From an uncultured Lachnospiraceae bacterium (lineage in GTDB: Bacteria; Bacillota; Clostridia; Lachnospirales; Lachnospiraceae): 7,309 bases of DNA. The notes below the pieces were generated by a model that searched no databases, was not told the DNA's origin, and was given only the letters and a program-made list of their open reading frames with translations. Location: assembly GCA_900313745.1 (NCBI GenBank), contig OMSM01000065.1:1-7309 (forward strand). Direction: 5' to 3'. Both the position numbers and the translations under genes were made by a program. Of the stretch, positions 6,775 to 7,309 are shown piece by piece (within the stretch, counting starts at the first letter, position 1; the number at the start of each line of letters is the position of its first letter).

Positions 6775-6803
6775 AAAACGATGCCCTTTCCGCGGGCGTA
6801 TCG
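6775..6803 (-). terminator. Terminator-like hairpin in the CNNM operon leader (possible attenuator)
   Basis: Read on the minus strand, CGAT-(AC bulge)-GCCC pairs with GGGCATCG around the 7-nt loop GCGGAAA, and TTTT follows at once (6778-6775). It lies between the promoter and the ribosome site of the first CNNM gene, so as an intrinsic terminator it would act as an attenuator. The four-base U-run is short, so termination may be partial or absent. I could not identify a complete antiterminator. Confidence 0.4.
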
Positions 6804-6822
6804 TCGGTTGGTAGATAATAAT

Positions 6823-6848
6823 CAGCACCACCCGGAGGGATGGTGCTG
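6823..6848 (-). other. 5'-terminal stem-loop of the CNNM operon leader
   Basis: CAGCACCA (6823-6830) and TGGTGCTG (6841-6848) are perfect 8-bp inverted arms around a 10-nt loop. The predicted transcription start is at about 6849-6847, so the RNA would begin almost exactly with this stem-loop, an arrangement that often protects mRNA 5' ends. On the minus strand ATTATTATCT follows, which is T-rich but not a T-run, so it could also serve as a weak terminator for read-through from the dipeptidase gene. Confidence 0.45.
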
Positions 6849-6854
6849 TGATAA

Positions 6855-6883
6855 ATCATATCGGGAAAGGCCATTGTTGTCAA
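6855..6883 (-). promoter_or_regulatory. Near-consensus sigma-A type promoter for the CNNM operon
   Basis: On the minus strand TTGACA (6883-6878, perfect -35) is followed after exactly 17 bp by TATGAT (6860-6855, 5 of 6 to TATAAT). The predicted start is around 6848, giving a leader of about 105 nt to ATG 6743. This is the best promoter in the window and shows that the CNNM pair has its own transcription start, independent of the dipeptidase gene. Confidence 0.8.
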
Positions 6884-6886
6884 CAA
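6874..6886. promoter_or_regulatory. 13-bp palindrome over the -35 box (possible operator)
   Basis: TTGTTG-T-CAACAA is a perfect palindrome with 6-bp arms that contains the whole -35 hexamer of the CNNM promoter. Its position would suit a repressor site. It may also be partly incidental, since TTGACA plus flanking repeats can create such symmetry. No regulator family is implied by the sequence. Confidence 0.35.
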
Positions 6887-6953
6887 CACGACGACGCTTG
6901 CGCGTCGTCGTGTTCAATTCCAACCCTTCGAATTGCTTGCGCGTCGTCGTGTT
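6885..6953 (-). repeat. Inverted/direct repeat cluster with GNRA-loop hairpin after the dipeptidase gene
   Basis: A 13-bp unit, GCGTCGTCGTGTT, occurs directly at 6902-6914 and 6941-6953 and inverted at 6885-6897. The inverted copy and the first direct copy form a perfect 13-bp stem with a 4-nt loop; on the minus-strand RNA the loop is GCAA, a GNRA tetraloop. The two direct copies lie in a longer 19-bp identity (6896-6914 and 6935-6953) with a 39-bp period. Between them CAATTC/GAATTG (6915-6920, 6930-6935) forms a smaller hairpin. The distal direct copy could pair with the same inverted arm, so alternative folds exist. The cluster lies 11 bp past the dipeptidase stop codon and could be its terminator or an RNA-stabilising element, though no U-run follows. 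It might also be a dispersed palindromic repeat. Confidence 0.7.
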
Positions 6954-6963
6954 GCAGCTGCGC

Positions 6964-7309
6964 CTACACAATGGCGTCGAGTTTCCAGAAGGACTCGAGA
7001 TAGATGCGGAAGCCGGTGAACCAGTCCTCGATGTTCAGGACCTCATCCGGTCCGTGCGCCCCGCCGTGGCCCTCGGGAAGGAATTCCTGCCGGTGCCCTC
7101 TGCTTCCGAGGCCCGGCCCGAAGGTGATGGCATTCGGCACCGTGCGGCTGTAGGTTCCGCCGCCCATGGAATAGGGCACAGCCTCCGTGTCGCCGGTGAT
7201 CTCCCTGTAGACATCCATGAGCGCGGTGACCACCGGGCTCTCCGGATCGATGTAATACGGCTCGGAGGCGGAAATGTCCGTAAGCGCAATATCCGCGGGG
7301 GCAAGGGAA
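6964..7309 (-). CDS. M20-family dipeptidase (PepV/Sapep-like), C-terminal fragment
   Basis: The last 114 residues of a metallopeptidase whose 5' part lies beyond the window edge. The reading frame is open from the edge to TAG at 6966-6964. The visible part has YSMGGGTYSRTVPNAITFGP (about residues 46-65), typical of the Sapep/PepV group, where GGTYAR-PNAxxFGP contributes to the substrate-binding catalytic domain. GGAHGPDEVLNIEDW follows (82-96); its His85 corresponds to the conserved C-terminal metal-ligand His of this family. A final helix runs to the C-terminus (LESFWKLDAIV). Known relatives are cytosolic Zn2+ or Mn2+ dipeptidases that split dipeptides, some acting on beta-Ala-His or on peptides with an unblocked N-terminus. 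The role is therefore probably peptide catabolism; substrate preference cannot be read from this fragment. A GTG at 7233 is internal to the domain and is not the start. Confidence 0.88.
   Translation of the reverse strand, partial: SLAPADIALTDISASEPYYIDPESPVVTALMDVYREITGDTEAVPYSMGGGTYSRTVPNAITFGPGLGSRGHRQEFLPEGHGGAHGPDEVLNIEDWFTGFRIYLESFWKLDAIV

Noticed and set aside
6619..6831. A 70-codon leader open frame (GTG start) upstream of and overlapping the CNNM gene
   Set aside because: It has no ribosome site, starts inside the 5' stem-loop, and its sequence is a frame-shifted reading of the CNNM coding region.
6744..6854. Known Mg2+ or Mn2+ riboswitch in the CNNM leader
   Set aside because: The leader is too short for an M-box and I see no yybP-ykoY core motif. 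The regulatory-leader idea is kept only as an unnamed candidate.
6896..6953. Two 19-bp direct repeats with a 20-bp spacer as a minimal CRISPR
   Set aside because: There are only two copies, the spacer is too short, the spacer is itself palindromic, an inverted copy is adjacent, and no cas gene is present.
7035..7304. An Arg/Pro-rich open frame on the minus strand in the dipeptidase region
   Set aside because: It is an alternative frame of the M20 dipeptidase, whose own frame carries the conserved GGGTYSR and GGAHGPDE motifs to a proper stop.

Overview
The window looks like chromosomal sequence from a fairly G+C-rich Firmicute, most likely an anaerobic gut-type Clostridia (Lachnospiraceae-like). 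This rests on strong GGAGG-type ribosome sites, a clostridial-style two-component operon headed by a UBA-like/DUF4342 membrane protein, a cytosolic GH29 fucosidase and a PepV/Sapep-type dipeptidase. No marker gene is present, so the taxonomy is inference. Coding density is high, and I see no insertion sequence, prophage, CRISPR array, tRNA or rRNA.

Layout. Bases 38-1408 (minus) encode a complete alpha-L-fucosidase of GH29, probably subfamily B. A divergent intergenic region (1409-1621) holds overlapping candidate -10 elements for both directions and a hairpin in the rightward leader. Bases 1622-4179 (plus) form a tight three-gene operon with overlapping ends: a UBA-like/DUF4342 membrane protein, an OmpR/PhoB-family response regulator, and a membrane sensor histidine kinase. 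The kinase gene runs tail-to-tail into the next operon with a 29-bp overlap and no room for a terminator. Bases 4151-6743 (minus) hold two tandem DUF21-CBS-CorC (CNNM/MpfA-like) membrane proteins separated by 13 nt, the likely Mg2+/divalent-cation handling unit. Upstream of them (6744-6963) is the richest non-coding stretch: a near-consensus minus-strand promoter, a palindrome centred on its -35 box, a structured leader of about 105 nt with a terminator-like hairpin, and a GC-rich inverted/direct repeat cluster just after the preceding gene. Bases 6964-7309 (minus) carry the 3' end of an M20-family dipeptidase that continues beyond the window.

Functionally, the regulator and kinase form a cognate pair. 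The DUF4342 protein, co-transcribed and probably translationally coupled with them, is a plausible accessory or target membrane component, but its role is unknown. The two CNNM paralogs may act together, possibly as a heteromer. The fucosidase and the dipeptidase are cytosolic catabolic enzymes with no visible link to the other genes. I did not find a clearly novel system. The most interesting items are the DUF4342-two-component operon and the promoter/leader/repeat region before the CNNM genes.
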